In this document: one piece after another, positions 8,915-17,991 of the stretch | Layout: every line of letters starts with the position of its first letter | Position numbering within the stretch: position 1 is the stretch's first letter | Assembly (NCBI GenBank): GCA_963675565.2 | Contig: CAXXYD010000001.1 | Location: forward strand, 868,001 to 932,000 | From: JARRKU01 sp963675565 | GTDB lineage: Bacteria; Desulfobacterota; Desulfobacteria; Desulfobacterales; Desulfosarcinaceae | Direction: 5' to 3' | DNA: 64,000 nucleotides | The notes under the pieces: generated by a model | The model's input: only the letters and a program-made list of their open reading frames with translations | Database searches by the model: none | What the model was told of the DNA's origin: nothing | Made by a program: the position numbers and the translations under genes

Positions 8915-10276
8915 TCAATCTTGTGTTGAGGTTTTGGGTTCGGCCGCGGACGGTCGTCCGATGCCGAAGTAGGCAAAGCCCTGACCGGATAGAAAAGTGG
9001 ATGAGTATAGATTCCGGCCGTCGAATATGATGGGGGCTTTGAGCATGGTTTTGATCCTGTCGAAATCAGGGTTTCTGAACTGGTTCCAGTCGGTCATGAC
9101 GGCCAGTGCGTCGGCGCTTTCTAGGAGCTCGTAGGGGTCGTCGCTGATTTCAGCCAGGGTATTTCCGTCCAGTTGCCTTCGGGCATTGGGCCCGGCTTGT
9201 GGGTCGAAGGCGCGGACGTGCATCCCTTTGGCGGTCAGGCGCCGGATGGTTTCCACGGCGGCGGACTCCCGGATGTCGTCCGTATTGGCCTTGAAGGAGA
9301 GCCCCCACATGGCCAGGGTTTTATCCGCCACCCCGCCCTGCTCGGAAAAGTAGGCTTCGATCTTGTCGGCCAGAACCGTTTTCTGGACGCTGTTGACCGC
9401 ATCCACGGCGGCCACGAGTTGGGACTGGTAGCCGTGCTGGCGGGCCGTGTGGATGAAGGCTTTGACGTCCTTGGGGAAGCAGGAGCCGCCATAGCCCAGC
9501 CCCGGGTAGATGAAGTGGTAGCCAATGCGGCGGTCGGATCCAATGCCGATGCGCACATCCTTGATGTCGGCGCCGACCTTTTCGCAGATATTGGCCACTT
9601 CATTGATAAAGGAGATTTTGGTGGCCAGCAGGCAGTTGGCCGCATACTTGGTCATCTCCGCACTGCGGATGCCCATGACGATCATCTTGTCCCGGCTGCG
9701 GGCAAACGGGGCGTAAAGGGTCTCCAGCAGTTTGGCGGTGCGCACGTTGTCGGTGCCGATGATGACGCGGTCCGGTTTCATGAAATCGTTGACCGCATCG
9801 CCCTCTTTAAGAAACTCCGGGTTGGAGACCACGTCGAATTCAATGTCAAGGCCGCGTTGGTCCAACTCGTCCTGGATGATGCCGCGCACCATATCGGCCG
9901 TACCCACGGGCACCGTGGACTTGTTGATGATGATTTTGTAGTCGGTCATGCACTGACCGATCTGTGTGGCGACCTGCCGGACATGGGATAGATCGCAGGA
10001 TCCGTCGGGCTGCGATGGTGTGCCCACGCTGCTGAAGACAAAGAGGGCATCCTGGAGCCCCTGGGCCAGATCGGCGCTGAAGGTGAGCCGGCCGGCCTCG
10101 CGGTTGCGCTTGACCAGGGATTCCAGCCCCGGTTCGTAAATGTGGATTTTGCCGTTTTGCAGGGACTCGACGATATGGGGGTTGACATCGATGCAGTGGA
10201 CATCGTTGCCCATTTCGGCATAGCAGGCGGCGGCGACGAGGCCCACATAGCCGGTTCCGACGATACATACGTTCAT
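8915..10276 (-). CDS. ugd: UDP-glucose 6-dehydrogenase
   Basis: A 453-residue NAD-dependent enzyme oxidising UDP-glucose to UDP-glucuronate. The Rossmann motif GTGYVG is at residues 7-12 and the catalytic Cys266 sits in GYGGSCFPKD. The C-terminal UDP-binding domain is complete. Together with the epimerase gene at 11.5-12.5 kb it gives a route UDP-Glc to UDP-GlcA to UDP-GalA for the exopolysaccharide. It ends 10 bases before the kinase start. The last 20 residues (PSAAEPKTSTQD end) are not conserved in the family as far as I recall. Confidence 0.93.
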   Translation of the reverse strand: MNVCIVGTGYVGLVAAACYAEMGNDVHCIDVNPHIVESLQNGKIHIYEPGLESLVKRNREAGRLTFSADLAQGLQDALFVFSSVGTPSQPDGSCDLSHVRQVATQIGQCMTDYKIIINKSTVPVGTADMVRGIIQDELDQRGLDIEFDVVSNPEFLKEGDAVNDFMKPDRVIIGTDNVRTAKLLETLYAPFARSRDKMIVMGIRSAEMTKYAANCLLATKISFINEVANICEKVGADIKDVRIGIGSDRRIGYHFIYPGLGYGGSCFPKDVKAFIHTARQHGYQSQLVAAVDAVNSVQKTVLADKIEAYFSEQGGVADKTLAMWGLSFKANTDDIRESAAVETIRRLTAKGMHVRAFDPQAGPNARRQLDGNTLAEISDDPYELLESADALAVMTDWNQFRNPDFDRIKTMLKAPIIFDGRNLYSSTFLSGQGFAYFGIGRPSAAEPKTSTQD

Positions 10277-10310
10277 GTTCTCATTCCTATAGGTTGATCT
10301 ATGGTGGTTC

Positions 10311-10410
10311 TGAGTTGAGAGTTTTGAGTTGAGAGTTTCGAGTTATGGTTCGCGCTTTGCGCGGGCCTGATTTTATTTATAGGCAGAATTCCACAACTCA
10401 TAACTGCCCC
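10311..10410 (-). repeat. Family C repeat, copy 1
   Basis: Arms of GAGTT-type words flank a GC core (TTCGCGCTTTGCGCGGG) and the GGCAGAATTCCACAACTC end. The core reads in minus orientation. The right arm contains the TGA stop of the deacetylase gene. Confidence 0.85.
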
Positions 10411-11264
10411 TCCGCCAAATATTGTCTGCAGGCGACGAATTCGCACGTGTTAGAGCTTGATATTAATTCATAAAGCCTTTTGGCGGTTTTGTCCAGGTTC
10501 AGGTAATGGCGAAAGCGCGCCAGGCCGCGTGATTGCGGGACCCTGGGCTGACCGGGGTCGATCTCCCACGGGTGCATGTAAAACAGATAGGCATCGGTCT
10601 TTTTCAGAATCTGCCGAACCCCGTGCCTGAATACGGCCGGCGGGGTGAAACGGAAATAGCCGCCGCCGCCCCAAGGAAGGATCTTTCTCCCGATAGCCAG
10701 GTTGCTGATGGGCAGTTCGGACAGACCCCCCGGCAGCTGGAAGCCCAGCCTGCGCGTGCTGCGGCCGTTGGTGGAAATGTGGCCGTATCGGCTGTGCAGC
10801 CTGAAATTGTTGTAGCTGGAATCATAGGTGTAGCCGGCCGCCTGAACGGCCTGCAGGGCGTGGTCGCTGATTGAAAAATTGGGGGCGCGATAGCCGCTGA
10901 CCGGAGCGCCGATGAGATCTTCCAGCACACGTTTACTCCTGACTAGGTCGGCGTCGAGATCTTTGGGGGTCAATTCGTTACACATCACGTGGTTGAATCC
11001 GTGGGAGGCGACTTCGTGACCGCGGTCGTGGATTTCACGGACCAGATCAGGGACGCGTTGCGCCAGCCAGCCCAGTATGAAGAAGGTGGCCTGGATTGTT
11101 TTGGGTGCAAACTGATCGAAGAGATCCAGCAACCGCCGGGTGTTGTGCTCCACGCGCAGGGGCTGATGGGGCCAGGTCGACGGAGGAAACCAGGGGCGCA
11201 GGTTTTCCACCTGGAACCAGTCTTCCACGTCGATGGTCAGCAGTATGGTTTTGGGGGTTGGCAT
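10398..11264 (-). CDS. PEP-CTERM-locus polysaccharide deacetylase (NodB/CE4)
   Basis: A 288-residue NodB-homology enzyme that removes acetyl groups from amino sugars. The metal-binding motif DVEDWF is at 12-17, SHGFNH at 87-92, and the GYRAPNFSIS motif follows. The DVEDWFQ start and HPWEIDPGQPR end are characteristic of the deacetylase found in PEP-CTERM loci (TIGR03006). There is no signal peptide, so it would act on cytosolic precursors. Its stop codon lies inside a family C repeat arm, so the last residues (GQL) may have been supplied by the repeat. Confidence 0.9.
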   Translation of the reverse strand: MPTPKTILLTIDVEDWFQVENLRPWFPPSTWPHQPLRVEHNTRRLLDLFDQFAPKTIQATFFILGWLAQRVPDLVREIHDRGHEVASHGFNHVMCNELTPKDLDADLVRSKRVLEDLIGAPVSGYRAPNFSISDHALQAVQAAGYTYDSSYNNFRLHSRYGHISTNGRSTRRLGFQLPGGLSELPISNLAIGRKILPWGGGGYFRFTPPAVFRHGVRQILKKTDAYLFYMHPWEIDPGQPRVPQSRGLARFRHYLNLDKTAKRLYELISSSNTCEFVACRQYLAEGQL

Positions 11265-11270
11265 GGGTGG

Positions 11271-11454
11271 ATCAGTTACGAGTGATCTAAAGTTTCGAGT
11301 GATCTATAGTGATCTAAAGTTTTGGAATTCTACCATTTAGATCAGTTACGAGTTTCGAGTTGTGAGTTATGAGTTGTTGTTCGCGCTTCGCGCGGGTCTG
11401 ATTTTATAAAATGGGAGAATTCCACAACTCGAAACTCATAACTCGAAACTGCCC
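11271..11454 (-). repeat. Family C repeat, copy 2 (compound)
   Basis: A 184-bp compound element. It begins with GTGATCTAAAGT words and a truncated plus-oriented end (GGAATTCTACCATTTA), then GAGTT words, a minus-oriented GC core (TTCGCGCTTCGCGCGGG) and the complementary arm ending GAAACTGCCC. It fills most of the gap between epimerase and deacetylase genes. Confidence 0.85.
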
Positions 11455-11485
11455 TTTCTTTACTTGGTAATCTTAGGAACTGGGT

Positions 11486-12517
11486 TTATCCCCGCCCTTG
11501 GTTGTAATAGGATTTGTACCAGTCGATGAATTTCGGGATGCCCTCTGACAGTGCCGTTGCCGGTTTGAATCCCACGTCTTTGATCAGGTCGTCTATATCG
11601 GCGTATGTTGCCGGAACGTCTCCAGGCTGAAGATCCATATATTCTTTGGTGGCTTTGCGGCCCAAGGCGTTTTCGATCTCCTGGATGAACTCCGACAACT
11701 GCACGGGGCTGTTGTTGCCGATGTTGTATATTTTGTATTTTTTGTAGGAGGTCGCCGGATCCGGGGCATCGCCGCTCCAGTTCGGGTTGGCCTCGGGTAT
11801 CTTTTGCATGACGCGCACCACACCTTCTACGATATCGTCGATGTAGGTAAAATCGCGCTGCATGTTGCCGTGGTTGAACACCTTGATGGGCTTGCCTTCC
11901 AGAATGGCCTTGGTAAACAGAAACAGGGCCATGTCCGGGCGGCCCCATGGGCCGTAAACGGTGAAAAAGCGCAGCCCGGTGCATGCCATATCGTAAAGAT
12001 GGCTGTAGGTATGGGCCATCAACTCGTTGGATTTTTTCGAGGCGGCATACAGGGATACCGGATGATCCACGTTGTGGTGTACCGAAAAGGGCATCTTGGT
12101 GTTGGCGCCGTAAACGGAACTGGATGAAGCGAACACCAGGTGTTTGACCTTGTGGTGCCGGCAGCATTCCAGGATATTGACGAATCCCACCAGGTTGGAA
12201 TTGACATAGGCCTGGGGGTTGATCAGGGAGTAGCGCACACCGGCCTGGGCCGCGAGATTGACCACCGCGTCGATGGGGTGGGCGGCAAAAATGGCATCGA
12301 GATTTTTGTGGTCGGCCAGATCGGTTTTGTAAAAATGGAAGCACTCGCTTTCACTAAGCCGGCTGAGGCGATCCTTTTTGATCTGAACGTCGTAGTAGTC
12401 ATTGAGAATATCGACGCCGAAGACGGTGCAGCCGTCCTGCAGCAACCTTCGGGACAGATGGAAGCCGATGAAGCCGGCAGCGCCGGTAACGAGGATGTTT
12501 TTAAATTGAGGGTGCAT
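11486..12517 (-). CDS. UDP-glucuronate 4-epimerase-like SDR enzyme
   Basis: A 343-residue extended short-chain dehydrogenase. TGAAGFIG (11-18) binds NAD; the catalytic Tyr157/Lys161 lie in YAASK, preceded by SSSSVYG. The FFTVYGPWGRPDMA and RDFTYIDDIVEG segments are typical of enzymes that interconvert UDP-GlcA and UDP-GalA. With ugd three genes away this forms a uronic-acid supply pathway. WbpP-like UDP-GlcNAc epimerase activity is a less likely alternative. Confidence 0.87.
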   Translation of the reverse strand: MHPQFKNILVTGAAGFIGFHLSRRLLQDGCTVFGVDILNDYYDVQIKKDRLSRLSESECFHFYKTDLADHKNLDAIFAAHPIDAVVNLAAQAGVRYSLINPQAYVNSNLVGFVNILECCRHHKVKHLVFASSSSVYGANTKMPFSVHHNVDHPVSLYAASKKSNELMAHTYSHLYDMACTGLRFFTVYGPWGRPDMALFLFTKAILEGKPIKVFNHGNMQRDFTYIDDIVEGVVRVMQKIPEANPNWSGDAPDPATSYKKYKIYNIGNNSPVQLSEFIQEIENALGRKATKEYMDLQPGDVPATYADIDDLIKDVGFKPATALSEGIPKFIDWYKSYYNQGRG

Positions 12518-12621
12518 TGAATACAGCTCCGCCTGGTCGATTACATGACGCCCATCGATCAGCTTGGTTTGGCGCGCAGGTTGTTCAATCGGCGGAAGTT
12601 CCCCGCCAGTGCTGCGCTATG

Positions 12622-14010
12622 TTATTGACCCATACCGAAAAGGACGATCTTTACGGTGCGGGCGACGATCATGACATCCATCAAAATGGACATGTTTTTG
12701 ATATAAAACAAGTCGTAGTTCAGCTTTTCCACTGCATCTTCCACGGTGGATCCATACCCGTAACTCACCTGGGCCCAGCCCGTGATACCGGGTTTGACGT
12801 AGAAGCGTTCGCTGTAATACGGAATGCTTTTTTCCAGCTCTTTGACAAAGAACTCCCGCTCCGGCCGGGGCCCGACAAAACTCATTTCCCCTTTGAGAAC
12901 ATTCCACAGCTGGGGAAGCTCGTCAATCCGGGTTTTGCGCAAAAACCGGCCGACCCGGGTGATGCGGTCGTCATTTTCCTTGGCCCACACCGGCCCGGTA
13001 CCCTTTTCGGCATCGCTGCGCATGGATCGGAACTTGTGCACCATGTAAGGCTTGCGGTTTTCTCCGACGCGCTCCTGGGAAAAGAACACGGGCCCCCGGG
13101 ATTCCAGTTTGATGACTATGGCCGTCAGCAAAATCAGCGGAAGCAGCGCAATCAGCATCACACCGGAGATCAACAGATCGAGGGTTCTCTTGACCAGCCG
13201 CTGGAACCGGGTTTTCTGGAACCCCTGCGAAAAAATCAGCCAACTGGGATTGATCTGGCCAACGATGAGTTTGCCGGTCAGCATTTCGTAAAATGTGCTG
13301 CCCTCCAGGATTTCTATGCCTTTGACCCGGCAGCGGAGCAATTCTTTCACCGGCAGCGCACCGCGTTTTTCCTTGAGCGCCTCGACGATCTTTTTGACCT
13401 TGAGCTGCTCGGCGATTTCACAAATATTGTCATAGGAGCCCTGGCAAATCATGTCTGAAGCAGGATCGCAGGCACCTTCCGGCCATGTATCCTTGGAAAT
13501 GATGGAGGCGATTTCGTAGCCGCTGTCTTTTTTCTCGTTGATCTGCCTGGATATCTCCATAGCGGTGTCGCTGGAGCCCAGCAATATTATTTTCTGGTTG
13601 AACCACCCCAGGTTCAACACATGGGTATAGCCAATCCGCCAGGAAGCGATCAGGATGATGATCAAAGCGACGCTGATGATGAAAATACCTCTGCTGATGA
13701 TCAGGTCCGGGAAAATAAAATAGACCACGGCCAGGAAAATGGCCGCGGCGCCCAGGGCCTGCAACAGGCGGATGCCCAGTTCGATCAACGAGTCGGTCAC
13801 TTTCAGATCGTACAGGTCATTGTAGTAGAGGCACGCCTGGCACGTGACAGTAATCAGCAAGGCTTTGAGAATGACGTCAAGGTGAAAAATCTCGCTGCTG
13901 CCCAGCAAAATCTTGCATGCAAAGATGACTGCAACGAAGATAAAGATACCCTCTCCAAAAACGAAGAGCGCGTTTCGAATCGGGTAGTATTGTTTGAATA
14001 TTCTAAGCAT
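12622..14010 (-). CDS. Undecaprenyl-phosphate sugar phosphotransferase (PEP-CTERM type)
   Basis: A 462-residue polyprenyl glycosylphosphotransferase that starts repeat-unit assembly on the lipid carrier. Four N-terminal membrane helices and a CoA-binding-like domain precede a further helix (LISGVMLIALLPLILLT, about 275-295) and the catalytic domain with KFRSMRSDAEKG, RIDELPQLWNVLKGEMSFVGPR (key residues E and P of the DELPQ and GPRPE motifs) and GITGWAQV. This is the initiating enzyme and the first structural gene after the regulator gene, fitting the family found in PEP-CTERM loci (TIGR03013). Confidence 0.92.
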   Translation of the reverse strand: MLRIFKQYYPIRNALFVFGEGIFIFVAVIFACKILLGSSEIFHLDVILKALLITVTCQACLYYNDLYDLKVTDSLIELGIRLLQALGAAAIFLAVVYFIFPDLIISRGIFIISVALIIILIASWRIGYTHVLNLGWFNQKIILLGSSDTAMEISRQINEKKDSGYEIASIISKDTWPEGACDPASDMICQGSYDNICEIAEQLKVKKIVEALKEKRGALPVKELLRCRVKGIEILEGSTFYEMLTGKLIVGQINPSWLIFSQGFQKTRFQRLVKRTLDLLISGVMLIALLPLILLTAIVIKLESRGPVFFSQERVGENRKPYMVHKFRSMRSDAEKGTGPVWAKENDDRITRVGRFLRKTRIDELPQLWNVLKGEMSFVGPRPEREFFVKELEKSIPYYSERFYVKPGITGWAQVSYGYGSTVEDAVEKLNYDLFYIKNMSILMDVMIVARTVKIVLFGMGQ

Positions 14011-14040
14011 GAATCGTCGTCATCCAGTTAATGTTTGTAT

Positions 14041-14101
14041 AGGGACGTATATCAGGTTATAAGTTAATCTCCGATTAACTTATAACCTGATATACGTCCC
14101 T
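14041..14101. repeat. Family A palindrome, copy 1 (A-variant)
   Basis: Perfect 29-bp arms around centre TCC. The outermost pair is A-T rather than G-C and the variable internal pair is A-T; both are matched in the opposite arm. A second CGTCCCTGACCG follows 13 bases after the right end. Confidence 0.95.
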
Positions 14102-14177
14102 GACCGTCGTCCCTGACCGCCTGACCTTCGTCTCTTACCGCCATGGCCGCTCACCATTTACGGGCAATTGAAGAATT

Positions 14178-15677
14178 TTAAATAATATCATAGACTTTAA
14201 TCTTGTTCAACATTGATTTGTAACTTATTTTCAACAGTTGCGCGGCCTTTTTTCGGTTCCAGTTGGTAGACTCCAGGGCTTTTTTCATCAGCCGCCGCTC
14301 TGTCCTGAAGACAAACTCATCGCAGATATCCTTGAGCGACATATCCTGAATCACCGACAGATAGTGTCTAATTTCGCTAGCCTTGGGCAATGCTTCGACC
14401 CCTGACCCGTGGAACGGATAGCGCCGCAACTCTTTTTTCAACTGGGGAAGACGGGTGTTGGCAAACAAGCATGCTTCGTTTCCTTCCAGGGCCACACGGA
14501 TCATCTGGTCCTGAAGCTCTTTGACATTGCCGGGCCAGTGGTGCATGTAGCACATCTGCCGGGCCTGCTCTGTGGGGACCGTAACGCAATTCCCGGTTTT
14601 GGCGCAGGTCCTGATGATGAAATAGTCCATCAACATGGCAATATCCGCTTTGCGTTGCCGCAATGCCGGCATAAACACAGGGATGACATTCAGGCGATAG
14701 TACAGATCCTTTCTGAAGCACCCCTGCTGCACAAGGGTATCGATGGGCCGAATGGATGTGGACAGAAAGCGAACTTCTCCACCGCCGGAACCGTTGCCGC
14801 TGCGCGGTTTTTGGATATCGTCTGAAATCAGCAGCAGTTCCGCCTGCGATTCGGTGGAAAGGGTATCGATGCGGTCAAGGAAGATGGTGGCCCGCCCCGC
14901 CTTCCGGCCGCGTTCCAGTATCTCTTTGCGCAAACTGTTGATGAGCATCGCGGGTTTCAAAACCGCGCAGTCGATCTTGATGAAGTGTTTCTCTTTCCGG
15001 GACAAGCCCACGATCAGCCTGCAAAGGTGCTCTTTGCCCGACCCCTGTTCGCCGGTGATCAAAACAGAATCGCGGGTTTTGGCAATGCCGGGCAGCAGGG
15101 ACTGAATCTGTTTGATCTTGTCCGTCTGCCCCACAAGGAAGGGCAGCGCGGTCCAATTGGAATCGGCTCGTCTGCCGGCCATGTGATCTGCACTTTGGAC
15201 GATTTTCTTAAGCAGACCGTTCTGCTGTCCCTTCATGGCCACCGATTGAATGGGCAACGGCACGCCTTCGATGACAAACTGCCCGGCCTGCAGCCGCTCC
15301 GAAACGATAACCAGGGGCACGGCAATCCTGGCGGCATGCAAGGCAAAGAGGAAGCGCCACACAACGGCGTTGGAGTCGGTATCGGCAATGACAATTTTAG
15401 GCTGAATCGGCTTGAAATTGTCAAAGCAGACGGCTTCATTTTCGAAACAAACCGCGTTGACGCCGCACTCCAATGTCAGGCTGCGCAGGTAATTGCGCCG
15501 ATCCACGGAGATGGAATAAATGAGGGCGACCGTTGGCTCTATGGGGTAATCTCGTTTCACCTGGCTGAAAACCGTATCCTGTTCCGATGGTCTATTGGGC
15601 AGTCGCGGGACTTGCCTTGCTGAACAACTGGTTTTCCACATGCAATGTCCATACCTGCCATCTTCGAAAATTCGCAC
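14178..15677 (-). CDS. Atypical enhancer-binding protein lacking GAFTGA
   Basis: A 499-residue NtrC-like regulator at the head of the exopolysaccharide operon. Residues 48-160 look like a degenerate receiver domain. The AAA+ core keeps Walker A GEQGSGKE (209-216), Walker B altered to FLDRID (266-271), RKDLYYRLN (322-330) and WPGNVKELQ (381-389), followed by a Fis-type helix-turn-helix (about 457-495, NWNRKKAAQLLKIS). The ELFG...GAFTGA loop needed to contact sigma-54 is absent: residues 240-262 replace it. VpsR, a Vibrio biofilm regulator working with sigma-70 and c-di-GMP, is a known precedent for such atypical proteins; similarity of mechanism is inference. Start is GTG; an ATG at 15639-15641 is the alternative. 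Confidence 0.85.
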   Translation of the reverse strand: MRIFEDGRYGHCMWKTSCSARQVPRLPNRPSEQDTVFSQVKRDYPIEPTVALIYSISVDRRNYLRSLTLECGVNAVCFENEAVCFDNFKPIQPKIVIADTDSNAVVWRFLFALHAARIAVPLVIVSERLQAGQFVIEGVPLPIQSVAMKGQQNGLLKKIVQSADHMAGRRADSNWTALPFLVGQTDKIKQIQSLLPGIAKTRDSVLITGEQGSGKEHLCRLIVGLSRKEKHFIKIDCAVLKPAMLINSLRKEILERGRKAGRATIFLDRIDTLSTESQAELLLISDDIQKPRSGNGSGGGEVRFLSTSIRPIDTLVQQGCFRKDLYYRLNVIPVFMPALRQRKADIAMLMDYFIIRTCAKTGNCVTVPTEQARQMCYMHHWPGNVKELQDQMIRVALEGNEACLFANTRLPQLKKELRRYPFHGSGVEALPKASEIRHYLSVIQDMSLKDICDEFVFRTERRLMKKALESTNWNRKKAAQLLKISYKSMLNKIKVYDII

Positions 15678-15880
15678 AGGAACCCGTATTTAAACCTCAA
15701 ATATTATTTTTAATTAAATTTTCAACTGGTTGAGGCGATAGAAATATTTTCAGCAGGCTTAATTTTAAGCCCTGGGCGCCGGTTGGACGGCATCCTTTTA
15801 TGTAATCTAATACCACTTTATATAAATTCATTACCTCAATAAATGTGAACTGCGATCCACACGCAGGGTATTCATAATAC

Positions 15881-15909
15881 TTGTCAACAGCGGTTTGTTG
15901 TTGTATGAA
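15881..15909 (+). promoter_or_regulatory. Sigma-70-like promoter for the response-regulator operon
   Basis: TTGTCA at 15881-15886 and TATGAA at 15904-15909 are separated by 17 bases, in the 363-base gap between the divergent regulator genes. It lies about 130 bases before the response-regulator start. The rest of the gap is AT-rich without a clear sigma-54 -24/-12 element. Confidence 0.5.
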
Positions 15910-16040
15910 TAGCGTGTTAGCTGTGAGTTAGAAAACTTTCTCGATTGTCTGATTATTGATTAAACCCGTTACCGATTTATAATGTCTCCATCCGTGATTT
16001 CCCCGGCGTGCGATTGCAACTGACAATGTAGGAGCACAGC

Positions 16041-16418
16041 ATGAGTGTGGCACCCAAAGTACTGATCATCGACGATACCGAGGAGGTCCTCAACGCAATT
16101 TGCAAGTATTTTGTGCAAAAAAAGTATAATGTGCTGTCAGCATCCAATGGCCTGGATGGCCTCAAGGTCATCGAAGCGGAGCAGGATAGCCTGGACATTA
16201 TTATCACGGACCTGGTTCTGCCCAACATCAGCGGAGTGGCCGTCATATCCATCGTTAAAAAGAAGTATCCGAATCTTCCGGTCATTGCCATCACGGGTTG
16301 GGGAGAGCATCCGGAATCGCTCGCCAAGGAAGCCCGGGCCGATCTGGTGATGGAAAAGCCATTTAAACTTCCCCAACTGGAAAAAGCAGCTCGGGAATTA
16401 ATTCAAACCAAAGAATAG
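16041..16418 (+). CDS. Single-domain response regulator (CheY-like)
   Basis: A 125-residue receiver domain with all key residues: Asp11/Asp12, phospho-acceptor Asp57 in ITDLVLP, Thr85 in AITGWG and Lys106 in MEKPF. There is no output domain. TAGGAG lies 7 bases before the ATG. It ends 5 bases before the sigma-54 activator gene, suggesting the pair works as a split response regulator, with the receiver signalling to the AAA+ protein or to another partner. No histidine kinase is encoded nearby. Confidence 0.9.
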   Translation: MSVAPKVLIIDDTEEVLNAICKYFVQKKYNVLSASNGLDGLKVIEAEQDSLDIIITDLVLPNISGVAVISIVKKKYPNLPVIAITGWGEHPESLAKEARADLVMEKPFKLPQLEKAARELIQTKE

Positions 16419-16423
16419 GTGCA

Positions 16424-17452
16424 ATGGGTCCCCCGATCATAGGAATCAGTGATAATATTCAGCGCGTCAGGGAACTGGTCGATCATGTTGCCCAAACGGG
16501 TTTGAATACCTTTATTTTCGGCGAGAGCGGTGTCGGCAAGGAGGTCATCGCCCAGAACCTTTACCAGAAATCGCCCCGCCTGGGTAAACCGTTCATTAAG
16601 ATCAACTGTGCCGCCCTGCCCGAAGGACTTTTGGAGAGCGAACTTTTCGGTTATGAACGGGGGGCGTTCACCGGCGCCGAACAAAAACGGCGCGGCAAAT
16701 TTCAGCTGGCCCACGGCGGTGTCCTGCTGCTGGACGAAATCGGCGACATGCCCCTGTCCCTGCAGGCCAAGCTGCTGCACGTGCTGCAAAGCGGCGAGTT
16801 CTCGCCCCTGGGGTCGGAAAAAGATTTCAAGACCGACACGTGGGTCATCGCCGCCACCAATCACGATCTCAAACAGGACATCGTGGACGGTAAATTCAGA
16901 GAAGACCTCTACTATCGGCTGAACATCATCAATGTCAAAATCAGCCCCCTGCGTGAAAGGCCCGAGGACATCCGGCCGCTGATCGATTATTACATGGAGG
17001 AATATGTCTCTCAGTTGGGCAGCAAAAACATCGTTCGGCCGGGAGAGGATGTCATTGAAAAACTCAAAACCTATCATTGGCCCGGCAACGTGCGTGAGTT
17101 GCAGAATGTGCTTAAACGCATGCTGGTACTGGGCGACTGCCATAAAATCGTAGCCGAACTTCTGGAAACCAGCGGCGCCATGACAGACAATGGCTCCGAC
17201 CCGGCCCGTAAAACGGATGCGGTGACCGAGTCCCTTGTCGATTTCAAAACCAACAACCCGATCAATAATAAAGCTTTTTCACTGAAGGCGGTTAAGAAAA
17301 AGGCCGTGGACCGGGTTGAAAAAGAGGTCATTTCCTATGTTTTGACGAAAACGGACTGGAACAGGAGCAAGGCATCTAAAATCTTGAAGGTCAGCTACAA
17401 AACTTTACTGAACAAGATCTCGGACCTGGATATTACTCCACCCGCCCAGTAA
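16424..17452 (+). CDS. Sigma-54-dependent transcriptional activator without receiver domain
   Basis: A 342-residue enhancer-binding protein made of an AAA+ domain and a Fis-type DNA-binding domain. Walker A is GESGVGKE (33-40), the sigma-54 contact loop GAFTGA is intact (80-85), Walker B is LLLDEIGD (101-108), and WPGNVRELQ follows. The C-terminal helix-turn-helix (NRSKASKILKVSYKTLL) closely resembles that of the divergent regulator at 14.2-15.7 kb, so the two may be paralogues recognising similar sites. It lacks a sensory domain, so control probably comes through the upstream single-domain receiver. Confidence 0.92.
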   Translation: MGPPIIGISDNIQRVRELVDHVAQTGLNTFIFGESGVGKEVIAQNLYQKSPRLGKPFIKINCAALPEGLLESELFGYERGAFTGAEQKRRGKFQLAHGGVLLLDEIGDMPLSLQAKLLHVLQSGEFSPLGSEKDFKTDTWVIAATNHDLKQDIVDGKFREDLYYRLNIINVKISPLRERPEDIRPLIDYYMEEYVSQLGSKNIVRPGEDVIEKLKTYHWPGNVRELQNVLKRMLVLGDCHKIVAELLETSGAMTDNGSDPARKTDAVTESLVDFKTNNPINNKAFSLKAVKKKAVDRVEKEVISYVLTKTDWNRSKASKILKVSYKTLLNKISDLDITPPAQ

Positions 17453-17927
17453 GACAAAATAACCTGGGAAATTCATTACCATGTGTAATTTTCGTTCCAC
17501 ATTTTATATATATTTTTTCATATGGGGGGTTATTTACCCAGATTTTACCGATACTCCATAAATAGGGGATAATTTTATTTTTATAATTATTACATGTAAT
17601 TAGTTTCAAACCAGATAGGGAAAATGCGGACCTTGCTGGCCCGCTGTCGCCGGTATTAAAATTGCATCACTATTTGACTTGATTGAGCTTCACCGGGATT
17701 ATCTGAGCTACGCCGTAACATTTACAATTTGTCAAAATGAAAGCAATAGGCTCACCAGATGGGCGAAATAATAATTAGCGACAATGGCGGTAGACGAAAA
17801 AACAGAGAGCGCCGAAAATTTGCCTACACCACTTACATTCCTGAACGGCGCAGTGGCACAGACCGCAGAAGTGGATCCGATCGACGCGCCAAGATCCGGT
17901 ACACCACTGACGAATGACATAATAGGG
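17453..17927. other. 475-base gap without a recognisable gene
   Basis: An AT-rich stretch (17.47-17.62 kb) is followed by mixed sequence leading into a family B palindrome. I see no convincing gene, terminator or RNA in it. Confidence 0.5.
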
Positions 17928-17987
17928 GGGACGGGGATGATTTTATGTGTTTCTCCAGAGGGAAACGCATAAAATCATCCCCGTCCC
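17928..17987. repeat. Family B palindrome, full copy
   Basis: Arms GGGACGGGGATGATTTTATG and its complement, with a short loop (TCCAGAGGG region). One mismatch (GTG for GCG in the left arm). The right arm is followed by CTCTTTT and lies 4 bases from the aat stop codon. Confidence 0.9.
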
Positions 17988-17991
17988 TCTT

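Noticed and set aside
17784..17972. 62-codon plus-strand frame upstream of aat
   Set aside because: It runs into the family B palindrome, has no ribosome-binding site and no homology I recognise.
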